This document shows positions 42,742-51,799 of a DNA stretch of 64,000 bases, in pieces. The notes beneath the pieces were generated by a model. That model made no database searches. It saw only the letters and a program-made list of their open reading frames with translations, and was not told the origin of the DNA. This DNA comes from Antrihabitans spumae (GTDB lineage: Bacteria; Actinomycetota; Actinomycetes; Mycobacteriales; Mycobacteriaceae). How positions within the stretch are numbered: the stretch's first letter is position 1; each line of letters starts with the position of its first letter. The stretch spans positions 11,299-75,298 of the forward strand of contig NZ_JBIMSN010000141.1 in the NCBI RefSeq assembly GCF_043944905.1. Direction: 5' to 3'. Made by a program: the position numbers and the translations under genes.

Positions 42742-43869
42742 CTAGCCGTTCGCGACGAGGTCCCAGCCTTCGACACTCTCCGGTGTGCGTGGAGCAGGAC
42801 CGGTGTAGAGCGCTGCGGGGCGAACGAGCTTGCCGAGACGCTTCTGCTCGAGGATGTGCGCGCACCAGCCTGCGGTACGGCCGCAGGTGAACATCGCGGG
42901 CATCATGTGGGCAGGCACCTCGGCGAAGTCGAGGATAACGGCGGCCCAGAATTCGACGTTGGTCTCGATCGCACGATCGGGGCGGCGTTCGCGCAGCTCC
43001 GTGAGGGCTGCCTGTTCGAGCGCTGCTGCGACTTCGGAGTTCGGTGCGCCGAGTCGCTTCGCCGTCGCACGAAGCACTCTCGCGCGCGGATCCTCGGCGC
43101 GGTAGACGCGGTGGCCGAAGCCCATCAGCTTCTCTTTGCGATCGAGGATGCCCTTGACAAGGGCGCGGGCGTCGCCGGACTTTTCGACCTCTTCGATCAT
43201 CGGTAGCACCCGCGCCGGTGCGCCACCGTGCAGCGGTCCGGACATGGCACCGATCGCGCCGGACATCGCAGCGGCGACATCGGCGCCCGTCGACGCGATC
43301 ACCCGTGCGGTGAACGTCGAGGCGTTCATACCGTGCTCGGCGGCCGACACCCAGTAGGCGTCGATCGCCTCGGTGTGGCGCGGATCCGGATCGCCCTTCC
43401 AGCGCGTCATGAATCGGGCTGTGACCGTTGGACATTCGTCGATCACGTGCTGCGGCACCGCAGGCTGGTAGATACCGCGCGCGGACTGCGCGACATAGGA
43501 CAGGGCCATCACCGAGGCACGGGCGAGCTGATCGCGTGCCGTGTCGTCGTCGATGTCGAGCACCGGCTGGTAGCCCCAGATCGGCGCGAGCATGGCGAGA
43601 CCGGCCTGGACGTCGACGCGAACGTCGCCGGTGTGGACCGGAAGTGGGAACGGCTCGGCGGGCGGCAGGCCACGGCCGAACTTGCCGTCGACCAGCAACG
43701 ACCACACGTCACCGAACGTCACGCCCTTGCTGACCAGTTCTTCGATATCGACGCCGCGATAACGCAACGCGCCGCCGTCCTTGTCTGGTTCGGCGATATC
43801 GGTTGTGAAGGCAAGAACGCCTTCGAGTCCAGGTACGAAATCGTCGGGTACAACCGGAGTCGATGCCAT
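42742..43869 (-). CDS. citA: Citrate synthase 2 (CitA type)
   Basis: Condenses acetyl-CoA (or propionyl-CoA) with oxaloacetate. The 375-residue protein has the conserved histidines and aspartate of the family: EHGMNASTFTARV, GPLHGGAPARV, LMGFGHRVYRAEDPR and NVEFWAAVI. It is the shorter CitA type (Rv0889c) rather than the hexameric GltA. It lies about 3.4 kb from the gltA-type gene on the opposite strand. Start ATG 43867-43869. Confidence 0.9.
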   Translation of the reverse strand: MASTPVVPDDFVPGLEGVLAFTTDIAEPDKDGGALRYRGVDIEELVSKGVTFGDVWSLLVDGKFGRGLPPAEPFPLPVHTGDVRVDVQAGLAMLAPIWGYQPVLDIDDDTARDQLARASVMALSYVAQSARGIYQPAVPQHVIDECPTVTARFMTRWKGDPDPRHTEAIDAYWVSAAEHGMNASTFTARVIASTGADVAAAMSGAIGAMSGPLHGGAPARVLPMIEEVEKSGDARALVKGILDRKEKLMGFGHRVYRAEDPRARVLRATAKRLGAPNSEVAAALEQAALTELRERRPDRAIETNVEFWAAVILDFAEVPAHMMPAMFTCGRTAGWCAHILEQKRLGKLVRPAALYTGPAPRTPESVEGWDLVANG

Positions 43870-44026
43870 GATCGTGATCTCTCTCTTGTCCGTGCATCCC
43901 GATCCGAGTGCACGCTCGTCCCGCGTCGACCGGTGCGTGTGGGATGTACGGCGCAGAGATCGACGATCGATTCACACCATAGCGGGGCGTCGACCGGCCG
44001 CGACGCCAGCCCTACCCGGGAGTAGC

Positions 44027-44707
44027 GTGCGCAACGTGGTGTCCGAGAACCCCCCGTCGACCGGCAATGACCTCGCAGGGATGCGTGTGAACTACACCTC
44101 ACCGCACGACCTCGACGAGAGTTGGCTCGACGACGGCTGGGAACAACTGATCCTGCGCTGGATCGACGACGCGCTCGCGGGAGGCGTTGCGGAACCGAAC
44201 GCGATGGTGCTCGCAACGGTCGACGCCGACGGTCGGCCCTCGACGCGGACGGTGCTCTGCAAAGGAATCAGCAGGGCGGGCGTCGTCTTCTACACGAACT
44301 ACGGGTCGGACAAGGCTCGCCAACTCGGGCTCAACCCGTACGCGTCCGCGACGTTCTCCTGGCCACTGATCGGCAGGCAGATCACGGTGCGAGGCCGCGT
44401 CGAACGCGTCGAACGCGAGGTCACGGACGGCTATTGGCGCGGTAGGCCGCGCGGTTCGCAACTCGGGGCCTGGGCATCGGACCAATCGCAACCGGTCGCG
44501 TCGCGGGCCGTACTGGAACAACAGTTGGCCGCGGTCGCCGAAAGGTTCCCCGACGAGATTCCAACCCCGCCGAACTGGGGTGGCTTCGAGCTCGCGCCTA
44601 CCTCCGTCGAATTCTGGCAAGGCCGAGAGAATCGCCTGCACAACAGAATTCGCGTGACAATTGCCGCAGACGGCTCGCCGAGCGCGGTGGAACGCCTCAG
44701 CCCGTGA
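44027..44707 (+). CDS. pdxH: Pyridoxamine 5'-phosphate oxidase
   Basis: FMN enzyme of about 226 residues that makes pyridoxal phosphate. Motifs: NAMVLATVDADGRPSTRTVLCKG (cited in part), FYTNYGSDKARQL, FSWPLIGRQITVRG, PRGSQLGAWASDQSQ and the terminal FWQGRENRLHNR. Several GTG starts are in frame (44027, 44036, 44039); GGGAG at 44018-44022 suits the first. It overlaps the MFS gene by GTGA. PLP is needed by the aminotransferases SerC and DapC in this window. Confidence 0.92.
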   Translation: MRNVVSENPPSTGNDLAGMRVNYTSPHDLDESWLDDGWEQLILRWIDDALAGGVAEPNAMVLATVDADGRPSTRTVLCKGISRAGVVFYTNYGSDKARQLGLNPYASATFSWPLIGRQITVRGRVERVEREVTDGYWRGRPRGSQLGAWASDQSQPVASRAVLEQQLAAVAERFPDEIPTPPNWGGFELAPTSVEFWQGRENRLHNRIRVTIAADGSPSAVERLSP

Positions 44708-45993
44708 ACGCTCGCCGCAAAGTTCTCGCGGACACGACTCCTTTGCAGAATCACGACTTTCGCAGGTTGTGGTTGAGCAGCGTCGTCACGGTGATCGGTG
44801 GTCAGCTCTCGATCGTCGCTGTGCCGCAGCAGATCTTCCAGATCACCGGGAGCTCCGGATACGTGGGTCTCGCCGGCCTTTTCGCCCTTGCCCCGCTGAT
44901 CGTCTTCGGCATCTGGGGTGGCGCGCTCGCTGACGTCATGGATCGGCGGTCCCTGCTGCTGATCACTCGGGCAGGCCTCGCCGTCACGTCGATGCTGTTC
45001 TGGATCCAAGCCGCGCTCGACGTGAACAGCGTCTGGCTGGTGCTGCTCCTGCTCGCGTTGCAACAGGCGTTCTTCGCGGTGAACCAGCCGACCAACGGCG
45101 CCATCATTCCCCGCCTGCTGCCGCCCGATCAGCTGCCGGCCGCGAACTCGTTGAACATGACCGTCTTTCAGTTCGGGGCGATTGCCGGACCGATGCTTGC
45201 CGGCGTGCTGATACCGGTATTCGGGTTGTCGACGCTGTATCTGCTCGATGCGATAGCACTGCTTGCGACGGTATGGGCAGTGTGGCGACTGCCGAAACTG
45301 CCGCCGACGGGTGAGGCACGCCGCGCGGGGTTGAAACAGGTGCTCGAAGGGTTCAAATACCTTACTACGCAACGCATTCTGCTTGCATCCTTCGTCATCG
45401 ACATCATCGCGATGGCCTTCGGCATGACCAGTGCGCTGTTCCCGCAGATCGCCCACGAGACCTTCGGCGACCCCATCGAGGGCGGACTCGTACTCGGTCT
45501 GCTGTTCGCGTCCATGTCATTCGGTGCGGTGGTCGGCGGGGTGTTCTCCGGTTGGTTGCCGCGCGTCCGTCGCCAGGGTCTCGCGGTCATCTGGTGCATC
45601 GTCGTGTGGGGATTGTCGATGCTCGGCTTCGGGATCGCGATCGGGTCGGGGTCGGGTCCGGTTGCCCTGTGGATTGCGTTGGCCTTCATGGTTCTCGGCG
45701 GTGGTGCCGACATGATTTCGGCAGCATTCCGCTCGACGATGCTGCAGACCGTCGCAACGGACGAGATGCGCGGCAGGCTGCAGGGAGTCTTCACCGTCGT
45801 CGTCGCAGGCGGCCCGCGAATCGGCGACCTTGCTCACGGTGTCGCCGCTGCCGGTGTCGGCACCGCAGCGGCTGCGGCGGGCGGCGGCATTCTCGTCGTG
45901 ATCGGTGTAGTTGTTGCGGCACTCGCCTTCCCGGCGTTCGTTCGCTATCGCGTCGGCAGGCCGGTTGAGCCGTCACGCGAAGAAACAAAGTAA
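44704..45993 (+). CDS. MFS transporter, enterobactin-exporter-like
   Basis: Major facilitator of 429 residues with about twelve helices, MFS_3 family (NHDFRRLWLSSVVTVIGGQL, GGALADVMDRRSLLL, NQPTNGAIIPRLLPP). Family members export siderophores or drugs. Translation is coupled to pdxH through GTGA at 44704-44707, which is unusual for an exporter. Substrate unknown. Confidence 0.87.
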   Translation: MNARRKVLADTTPLQNHDFRRLWLSSVVTVIGGQLSIVAVPQQIFQITGSSGYVGLAGLFALAPLIVFGIWGGALADVMDRRSLLLITRAGLAVTSMLFWIQAALDVNSVWLVLLLLALQQAFFAVNQPTNGAIIPRLLPPDQLPAANSLNMTVFQFGAIAGPMLAGVLIPVFGLSTLYLLDAIALLATVWAVWRLPKLPPTGEARRAGLKQVLEGFKYLTTQRILLASFVIDIIAMAFGMTSALFPQIAHETFGDPIEGGLVLGLLFASMSFGAVVGGVFSGWLPRVRRQGLAVIWCIVVWGLSMLGFGIAIGSGSGPVALWIALAFMVLGGGADMISAAFRSTMLQTVATDEMRGRLQGVFTVVVAGGPRIGDLAHGVAAAGVGTAAAAAGGGILVVIGVVVAALAFPAFVRYRVGRPVEPSREETK

Positions 45994-46049
45994 GCACGCC
46001 GCAATCCGTTGACCTGACAACTGGCCCCTGCGCGGAGCAGACTGACCCC

Positions 46050-47030
46050 ATGGCTGAGCGTGAAACGCAGCAACAGCAGGACGAGCCGGTGGGCACCCCG
46101 GCGGCGGGTAGCCGCACGTTCCAGATCCGATTCGACGACTATCGCGCCGAGGTCGTATCGACAGGAGCCGGATTGCGGATGCTGGAGCGCGCAGTCGACG
46201 GCAAAGCGGTGCAACTCACCGAATCCTGGCCTGCCGGAACGAAACCGCCGCTCTCGGCAGGGCTTGTGCTCGCGCCGTGGCCGAACCGCATCCGAGACGA
46301 CTTCTTCTATTTCGACGGCATCGAGCATCAGTTGGAACTCACCGAACCAGCGCGCAACAACGCGATGCACGGTCTCGTCCGTCGTCGGGAATGGCAGTTG
46401 GAAGAACACGAGCGGCACCGCGTCAAACAGTCCATCGACGTCCGCCTGCAAAAAGGTTGGCCGTACCCGATGCGTTTGAGCGTGACGCACGAACTCGACG
46501 AAGAGGGTCTGTCGGTCACGCACACGGCGACGAACACGGGTCCGGTGCCAGCTCCGTTCGGTCTCGGCATGCACACGTTCGTTCGCGCGGGTGACGCGCC
46601 GCTCGACGAGTGCACACTCGAACTCGCCGTCGGAGTTCGCCAACCGCTCGACCCTGAGCGGATGCTGCCGGAGGGACCGTGTGTCCCGGTGCGCGGCACC
46701 GAATACGACTTCAGCACCCCGCGCTCGCTGAAAGGGGTGTGGATGGATACGCCGTTCAGTTCCATCGACGTCGATACCGATGGTCGGGCCCGGCAGATTC
46801 TGCGAGCTCCGGACGGTACCGCGACGGCACTGTGGACCGACCGGACGTTTCGCTGGGTCCAGGTGTTCACGGCAGATCCCGCACGCGGACAGGCCTACCC
46901 CGATCGCGGTAGAGCGCTGGCGATCGAACCGATGACCTGCCCACCGAATGCGTTCAACACGGGTATCGACGAGATCGTTCTCGAACCGGGCGAGACGTGG
47001 AGCGGCCAGTGGGGCATCACGTCGCTGTGA
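46050..47030 (+). CDS. Aldose 1-epimerase family protein
   Basis: Galactose-mutarotase-like protein of 326 residues. The family motifs WPNRIRDDFFYFDG and NNAMHGLVRRREW (first catalytic His), GLGMHTFV (second His) and the late catalytic Glu near PPNAFNTG are present. It probably interconverts sugar anomers. No sugar-pathway genes are next to it. Start ATG 46050. Confidence 0.88.
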   Translation: MAERETQQQQDEPVGTPAAGSRTFQIRFDDYRAEVVSTGAGLRMLERAVDGKAVQLTESWPAGTKPPLSAGLVLAPWPNRIRDDFFYFDGIEHQLELTEPARNNAMHGLVRRREWQLEEHERHRVKQSIDVRLQKGWPYPMRLSVTHELDEEGLSVTHTATNTGPVPAPFGLGMHTFVRAGDAPLDECTLELAVGVRQPLDPERMLPEGPCVPVRGTEYDFSTPRSLKGVWMDTPFSSIDVDTDGRARQILRAPDGTATALWTDRTFRWVQVFTADPARGQAYPDRGRALAIEPMTCPPNAFNTGIDEIVLEPGETWSGQWGITSL

Positions 47031-47243
47031 CGTTGGCCGCGTCTTCCGCCGAGCCTGCCAATCGCGTGTGGCGGGGTATTGGGCCAACTAGTCTGCTCAG
47101 CGTGGGTGCAAACCCGCGGTCAGTTCTCGATGCAGACACGACCCTCCGTGGGCGCGCGAGCGGTATTGCGACTAGCGTCTGATCGACTACGTCCGCGCGA
47201 TTGCAACTCGCTACGCGACTGCTCAAGCCTGAGAGGGATATTC

Positions 47244-48542
47244 GTGCCCGCTGAGAACGACAACACCCCAACGCTCAGCTACCCCGGTGGCGAGTACCAG
47301 ATGTCCATTGCCAGGGCGACCGAAGGCAACGACGGCATCGATCTCGGAAAGCTGCTGGCCACCACCGGATACACCACCTTGGATCCGGGCTTTGTGAACA
47401 CGGCCTCGACCAAGTCGTCGATCACCTACATCGACGGCGAGGCAGGCATCCTGCGCTATCGCGGGTATCCGATCGAACAGCTGGCGCAGAAGTCGACGTT
47501 CCTCGAGGTCAGCTACCTGCTGATCTACGGTGAGCTGCCGTCGGCGACCGAGCTGGACAAGTTCACGGACAAGATCCGCAGGCACACACTGCTGCACGAA
47601 GATCTCAAACGATTCTTCGATGGCTTTCCCCGCAACGCGCATCCGATGCCTGTGCTCTCCAGCGCCATCAACGCGCTGTCGGCGTACTACCAGGATTCGC
47701 TCGACCCCGACGACCCCGAGCAGGTGGAACTCTCGACGATTCGGCTGCTTGCGAAGCTGCCGACGATCGCCGCGTACGCCTACAAGAAGTCGGTCGGGCA
47801 GCCGTTCCTATACCCGGACAACTCGCTGAACCTCGTCGAGAACTTCCTGCGTATGACCTTCGGCTTCCCTGCCGAGCCGTACGAGGTCGATCCCGAGATC
47901 GCCAAGGCGCTCGACATGCTGCTCATCCTGCACGCCGATCATGAGCAGAACTGCTCGACGTCGACGGTCCGCCTCGTCGGATCCTCCGATGCCAACCTGT
48001 TCACCTCGGTCTCGGGCGGCATCAACGCACTGTGGGGTCCGCTGCACGGCGGCGCGAACCAGGCTGTGCTCGAGATGCTCGACAAGATCAAAGAAGAGGG
48101 CGGCACAGCGGGCGACTTCGTCAAGAAGGTCAAGAACAAGGAAAAAGGCGTGAAGCTGATGGGCTTCGGCCATCGCGTCTACCGCAATTACGATCCGCGG
48201 GCCGCGATCGTCAAGGAGACGGCGCACACCATTCTCGGGAAGCTCGGCGGCGACGACCAGCTTCTCGACATTGCGATGGCACTCGAAGAGGCCGCGCTCA
48301 CCGACGATTACTTCATCGAGCGCAAGCTGTACCCCAACGTCGACTTCTACACGGGCTTGATCTACCGCGCGATGGGCTTCCCGACGCGCATGTTCACCGT
48401 GTTGTTCGCCATGGGTCGCCTGCCGGGCTGGATTGCGCACTGGCGTGAAATGCACGAAGACACAACCCTCAAGATCGGGCGTCCGCGCCAGATCTACACC
48501 GGATACACCGAACGGGACTACAAGGAGTTGACCACCCGATGA
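47244..48542 (+). CDS. gltA: Citrate synthase (GltA type)
   Basis: Main TCA-cycle citrate synthase, 432 residues, with the type II (hexameric) features: YPGGEYQMSI start, ITYIDGEAGILRYRGYPIEQ, LHADHEQNCSTSTVRLVGS, GPLHGGANQAVLEML, LMGFGHRVYRNYDPR and the Asp-containing NVDFYTGLIYRAMG. It matches Rv0896 (GltA2). Start GTG 47244 with GAGAGGG upstream; an open frame exists 165 bp further 5' but is not family-like. It overlaps the FKBP gene by ATGA. Confidence 0.94.
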   Translation: MPAENDNTPTLSYPGGEYQMSIARATEGNDGIDLGKLLATTGYTTLDPGFVNTASTKSSITYIDGEAGILRYRGYPIEQLAQKSTFLEVSYLLIYGELPSATELDKFTDKIRRHTLLHEDLKRFFDGFPRNAHPMPVLSSAINALSAYYQDSLDPDDPEQVELSTIRLLAKLPTIAAYAYKKSVGQPFLYPDNSLNLVENFLRMTFGFPAEPYEVDPEIAKALDMLLILHADHEQNCSTSTVRLVGSSDANLFTSVSGGINALWGPLHGGANQAVLEMLDKIKEEGGTAGDFVKKVKNKEKGVKLMGFGHRVYRNYDPRAAIVKETAHTILGKLGGDDQLLDIAMALEEAALTDDYFIERKLYPNVDFYTGLIYRAMGFPTRMFTVLFAMGRLPGWIAHWREMHEDTTLKIGRPRQIYTGYTERDYKELTTR

Positions 48543-48898
48543 GCAAGCCAGAGGTCGAGTTTCAAGAAGGCCCCGCCCCCACCGAACTGGTCGTCAAGGA
48601 CCTCGTCGTCGGCACCGGCACCGAGGCGGTCCCCGGCGGAACGGTCGAGGTGCACTACGTCGGCGTCGAGTTCGACAGTGGCGACGAGTTCGACTCTTCT
48701 TGGAACCGTGGCGAATCCATCCAGTTCCCGCTGCGTGGACTCATCAAGGGCTGGCAGGACGGCATTCCGGGCATGAAGGTCGGTGGCCGGCGCCAGCTCA
48801 CCATCCCGCCGGAGCTTGCCTACGGTCCCGCAGGTGGCGGTCATCGCCTGTCGGGCAAGACTCTCATCTTCATCATCGATCTGATCGACGCGAAGTAG
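48539..48898 (+). CDS. FKBP-type peptidyl-prolyl isomerase
   Basis: Cytosolic prolyl isomerase of 119 residues, one FKBP domain (VVGTGTEAVPGGTVEVHYVG, GEFDSSW-like region, LIKGWQDGIPGMKVGGRRQL, IPPELAYGPAGGG). Translationally coupled to gltA by ATGA overlap. Its last 26 bp are also the 3' end of the convergent membrane-protein gene, and the palindromic repeat begins at its stop codon. Confidence 0.92.
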   Translation: MSKPEVEFQEGPAPTELVVKDLVVGTGTEAVPGGTVEVHYVGVEFDSGDEFDSSWNRGESIQFPLRGLIKGWQDGIPGMKVGGRRQLTIPPELAYGPAGGGHRLSGKTLIFIIDLIDAK

Positions 48899-50174
48899 GC
48901 GGCTCCGCCGCTCGTGAGTCCTTTCGGAGGGTCCGCCCTCCTAAAAGACTCACGAGTACGAGGGTGGTCAGCGCGAAAAATGCGGCCACCAACGTCATCG
49001 GGCTCGGTGTGCGCCAGCCACCTGAGGTTGCATTGTGCTGCACCGCAACCGGATCGTTGACGGTCGCCGCGAGCTGCGTGGTGGCAGACGAGGTCGGCAG
49101 TCCAGCGATGCCCTTGTCCACCTGGGTGGCGAGTGAGCCGGACAGTTGGGTCAGCTGCCCGATGCCGTCGGTCAGTTGCGTCGATGCATCGGTCAACTGT
49201 GCCCCACCTTCGGTGGCGAGTTGGTCGAGCCCGGCAGTGAGTTGGTTGGCTCCGTCCGACAGTTGCGTTGTTGCACTTGTCAATTGGCCGACGACGACCT
49301 GCAGTAGCGCCCCCAGGTCTGTGCTCGGATCGACCGAATCGCCGAGCGAGGTCGATACGGTCCCAAGTTGGTCGCCCACCTGCTGCGCGGTGTTGCGCAC
49401 ACCCGTCAGCGTTTCGATCGCGCCGTTCAGCTCGGGGCTTGGCGGCAGTGTGCGCAGGATCGCGAGGGTCGTGTCGACTCCGGTCGCGAGTTCGTTTGCG
49501 CGAGTTGTGGTCTCGCCGATCGTGACGCCCGTCGAGCTGAGTGTCGCCGCCAGTTCGTCGGCCTGTGCCGTCGCGCCGCCGACGACACCTGCAAGCTCGT
49601 CGATCGCGGCCGAGAGCTGCCCCGAGCCGTCGCGCGCCGCATCCAGATAGCCGATCAATCCGGTGACTCCGGTGCTGAACTGGCCGACTCCTGAATTGGC
49701 CGCACCGACACCGGCATTCAGAAACTGCGTACCGAGCTTAAGTTGGCTCAAGGTGGAGCGAGCGGTCGAAATCGATTGCAGTGCAGTGTCGATACCCTGT
49801 CGACGGATCTGGTCGATCACCGCAGCGCTGGCTTGTGCACCCAAGTCGGTGTCGCCTACGTCGACCGTCACCACGGCGCGTTGTGGCGCAGCGGTGTCGA
49901 ACGATGCCATCGCGTCGCTGAGATCTGTTGGCAGGTAGACGGTTACGGCTGCTGCGCCGATGTCGTCGGTGCGGCCGTCGGCCCAGCTGTAACCGGTGGG
50001 TGCTGTCGTCGAACCGAGCAGTGCGTCGATGACGCGATCACCGGTCGGGCCGGTGTCCTCGTTCACCAACGCGATGACCGACTCGGTGGAGTGATACTCG
50101 CTGTAGAAGTACCAGCCGAGTCCACCCATCGCGATTGCCGTGATCCCTGTAATTGCTGTCAACTTGTTGCGCAC
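48873..50174 (-). CDS. YhgE/Pip-like membrane protein with repeat-derived tail
   Basis: Protein of 433 residues with a membrane helix at each end (about 5-25 and 388-410) and a long extracytoplasmic region rich in helical repeats of Thr/Gln/Leu/Ala/Gly (many DELA, QLTDG, QLTAGLDQL units), as in YhgE/Pip ESX-type or phage-infection-like proteins. The last 25 residues (GGRTLRKDSRAAEPPTSRR) are read through the palindromic repeat and the FKBP 3' end, so the natural stop seems to have been replaced. Start ATG 50172-50174. Function unknown. Confidence 0.75.
   Translation of the reverse strand: MRNKLTAITGITAIAMGGLGWYFYSEYHSTESVIALVNEDTGPTGDRVIDALLGSTTAPTGYSWADGRTDDIGAAAVTVYLPTDLSDAMASFDTAAPQRAVVTVDVGDTDLGAQASAAVIDQIRRQGIDTALQSISTARSTLSQLKLGTQFLNAGVGAANSGVGQFSTGVTGLIGYLDAARDGSGQLSAAIDELAGVVGGATAQADELAATLSSTGVTIGETTTRANELATGVDTTLAILRTLPPSPELNGAIETLTGVRNTAQQVGDQLGTVSTSLGDSVDPSTDLGALLQVVVGQLTSATTQLSDGANQLTAGLDQLATEGGAQLTDASTQLTDGIGQLTQLSGSLATQVDKGIAGLPTSSATTQLAATVNDPVAVQHNATSGGWRTPSPMTLVAAFFALTTLVLVSLLGGRTLRKDSRAAEPPTSRRSDR
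48897..48956. repeat. Palindromic repeat, copy 2
   Basis: Imperfect 21-bp stem: CTCGTGAGTCCTTTCGGAGGG (48911-48931, 21 bp; ends cited) with its near complement at 48936-48956, two mismatches. Bases 48897-48920 are identical to 38411-38434. It begins inside the FKBP stop codon and is translated on the minus strand as the tail of the YhgE-like protein. Confidence 0.85.
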
Positions 50175-50354
50175 GAGATCACGCTATGGCGACGTTATGC
50201 GGGCATTCTGGCCCAAGATTGAGGTGACTCTGTGAGTGTGGTGGTCAACCGCTGCCGCGGAGCAATGAGAGAGATACGTCATCTTTATGTCACAAGCTGG
50301 TGAGGCTTGTTGTGGAATAGACTCCGACCTGGAGTTACCGGCAAAGGAGCTGGC

Positions 50355-50576
50355 GTGACCGATACCGCGAAGGCTGATCTGAAGCGCGAGCTCGGCGACG
50401 GGCTCCCCGTCCTCGACGAGCTGTCGGACGCCGATGCCGCCGACATACTCGAACTCTTCCAGGCTGCTCGTAAGACCGAGCAGAAGCAGTTGATGGCAGC
50501 GATCGACGAAACCATCGACGCGCTGCCCTGGATGTTTCGCGGCACAGCCCGCAAGATCATCGTTGGCAAGAAATGA
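50355..50576 (+). CDS. Small helical protein, unknown
   Basis: Seventy-three residues, soluble, all-helical and acidic in the first half (DLKRELGDGLPVLDELSDAD), basic at the end (GTARKIIVGKK). Start GTG 50355 with AAAGGAG upstream. Overlaps the next gene by ATGA, so the two likely act together. Not recognised. Confidence 0.65.
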   Translation: MTDTAKADLKRELGDGLPVLDELSDADAADILELFQAARKTEQKQLMAAIDETIDALPWMFRGTARKIIVGKK

Positions 50577-51799
50577 GCGACCTGGTCACGCGCGCTCAGC
50601 TCACGATGCTGGCGAAGCTGCTGCATGTACCCGTCGAGCGAGTGCAGCACCTGGAACATCTCGGCGCCGATCAGCTGTTCGCGTTGCGTGATCGTATGGC
50701 AGGCATCATGTTCGACGAGAACGCAGAGATGTTCAGCCGTATCGCGATGCTCGTCCCGATCGTGCCGCTGCAGATCGCCATGCCGATCGTGCAGAAGGTG
50801 ACATCGCCGGAAATGGCCGGTCGTTCGGCAGGTGCTGTGGCAGTGGCACATCCGAAGAAAGCCGCGGCCGCGATGACGATGGTCGACATCGCCTACGGCG
50901 CCAGCGCCGCGGCGTTTCTCGATCCGCGGGCCGTTGCCAAGATCGCGCACGTCGCGCCGCACGGACCCGTGGTCGACATCGCCAACGAACTGATGAGACG
51001 CAAGGACTACATCACCGGCGGACTGTTTGTGGACGCGGCAACGCCCGAGCTGATCAGAGCCATCGAGGCGGGAGTCGACGACGACGAAGGCCTGATTCGC
51101 ACGGGCGCATACGTCCACTCGGGCAAAGTCGTCAGCGATATCCTGCGCGTCATCATCGATGCGTCTCCGGGCCGCATAGCGCGGCTCATCACGACTGTCG
51201 TCGGTGGGTCGGACGACCTGCAGATCGCGGCTCTGTCCGTCTTCGCCAGAATCGACGCGGATCTGATCGAGATCATCGGCGACACGCTCTTCGAACAGGA
51301 AGACCCCGATGCCGTCGGGGCTTTGGTGCGCAACTTAGTTGCCAACGACGCGATATCGGAACTGATGCAGTTCGTCGGGCACCTCAGCGAGTCCGCGCTG
51401 CGCACCTTCGGGGGTAATCCTGTTGCGCACGAACACGATCTGCTCGAGGCGGCGGTCACCGCAGCCGCGGATCACGACGACCCGAACGTCTGGCACGGAC
51501 TGCTGAACATCGCCGACGCGGCAGACACCGATGTGCAGCGGCGCGTGCTGGAACTGGTTGTGGCGGGCGACGGGGAGTTGCCGACCCGAATCGCCGCCAG
51601 CGCAATCGATGCGGACCTCTGGCCGCTACTGCTGCGTGTTCTTGCGAATCAGACCGCCGACCTGCAGGAGCGGGTGGCGGCGTCATGGGGTTCCTCGTTG
51701 CCTGAGCAGGTGCAGGAGACCGTGCTCGTTCGTGCCCGCGAGCTCGGGCTGGAAGAGCAGCTGCGGCCCGCTACCGCGGCGATGTCGGCGGCCGGCTAA
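50573..51799 (+). CDS. Conserved hypothetical helical-repeat protein
   Basis: Protein of 408 residues, predicted all-helical, without signal peptide. Between residues 120 and 400 it has repeating helical pairs (for example GRIARLITTVVGGSDDLQIAAL and QRRVLELVVAGDGELPTRIAA, cited in part), reminiscent of HEAT-like or MgtE-N repeats. A moderately hydrophobic stretch (IAMLVPIVPLQIAMPI) is at about 57-72. I do not recognise the family. Coupled to the 73-residue gene upstream and overlapping prrB by 29 bp at its 3' end. Confidence 0.6.
   Translation: MSDLVTRAQLTMLAKLLHVPVERVQHLEHLGADQLFALRDRMAGIMFDENAEMFSRIAMLVPIVPLQIAMPIVQKVTSPEMAGRSAGAVAVAHPKKAAAAMTMVDIAYGASAAAFLDPRAVAKIAHVAPHGPVVDIANELMRRKDYITGGLFVDAATPELIRAIEAGVDDDEGLIRTGAYVHSGKVVSDILRVIIDASPGRIARLITTVVGGSDDLQIAALSVFARIDADLIEIIGDTLFEQEDPDAVGALVRNLVANDAISELMQFVGHLSESALRTFGGNPVAHEHDLLEAAVTAAADHDDPNVWHGLLNIADAADTDVQRRVLELVVAGDGELPTRIAASAIDADLWPLLLRVLANQTADLQERVAASWGSSLPEQVQETVLVRARELGLEEQLRPATAAMSAAG

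Noticed and set aside
42742..48542. The two citrate synthase genes as a recent tandem duplication
   Set aside because: The proteins differ in length and type (375-residue CitA and 432-residue GltA), lie on opposite strands, and both exist in mycobacteria at matching places.
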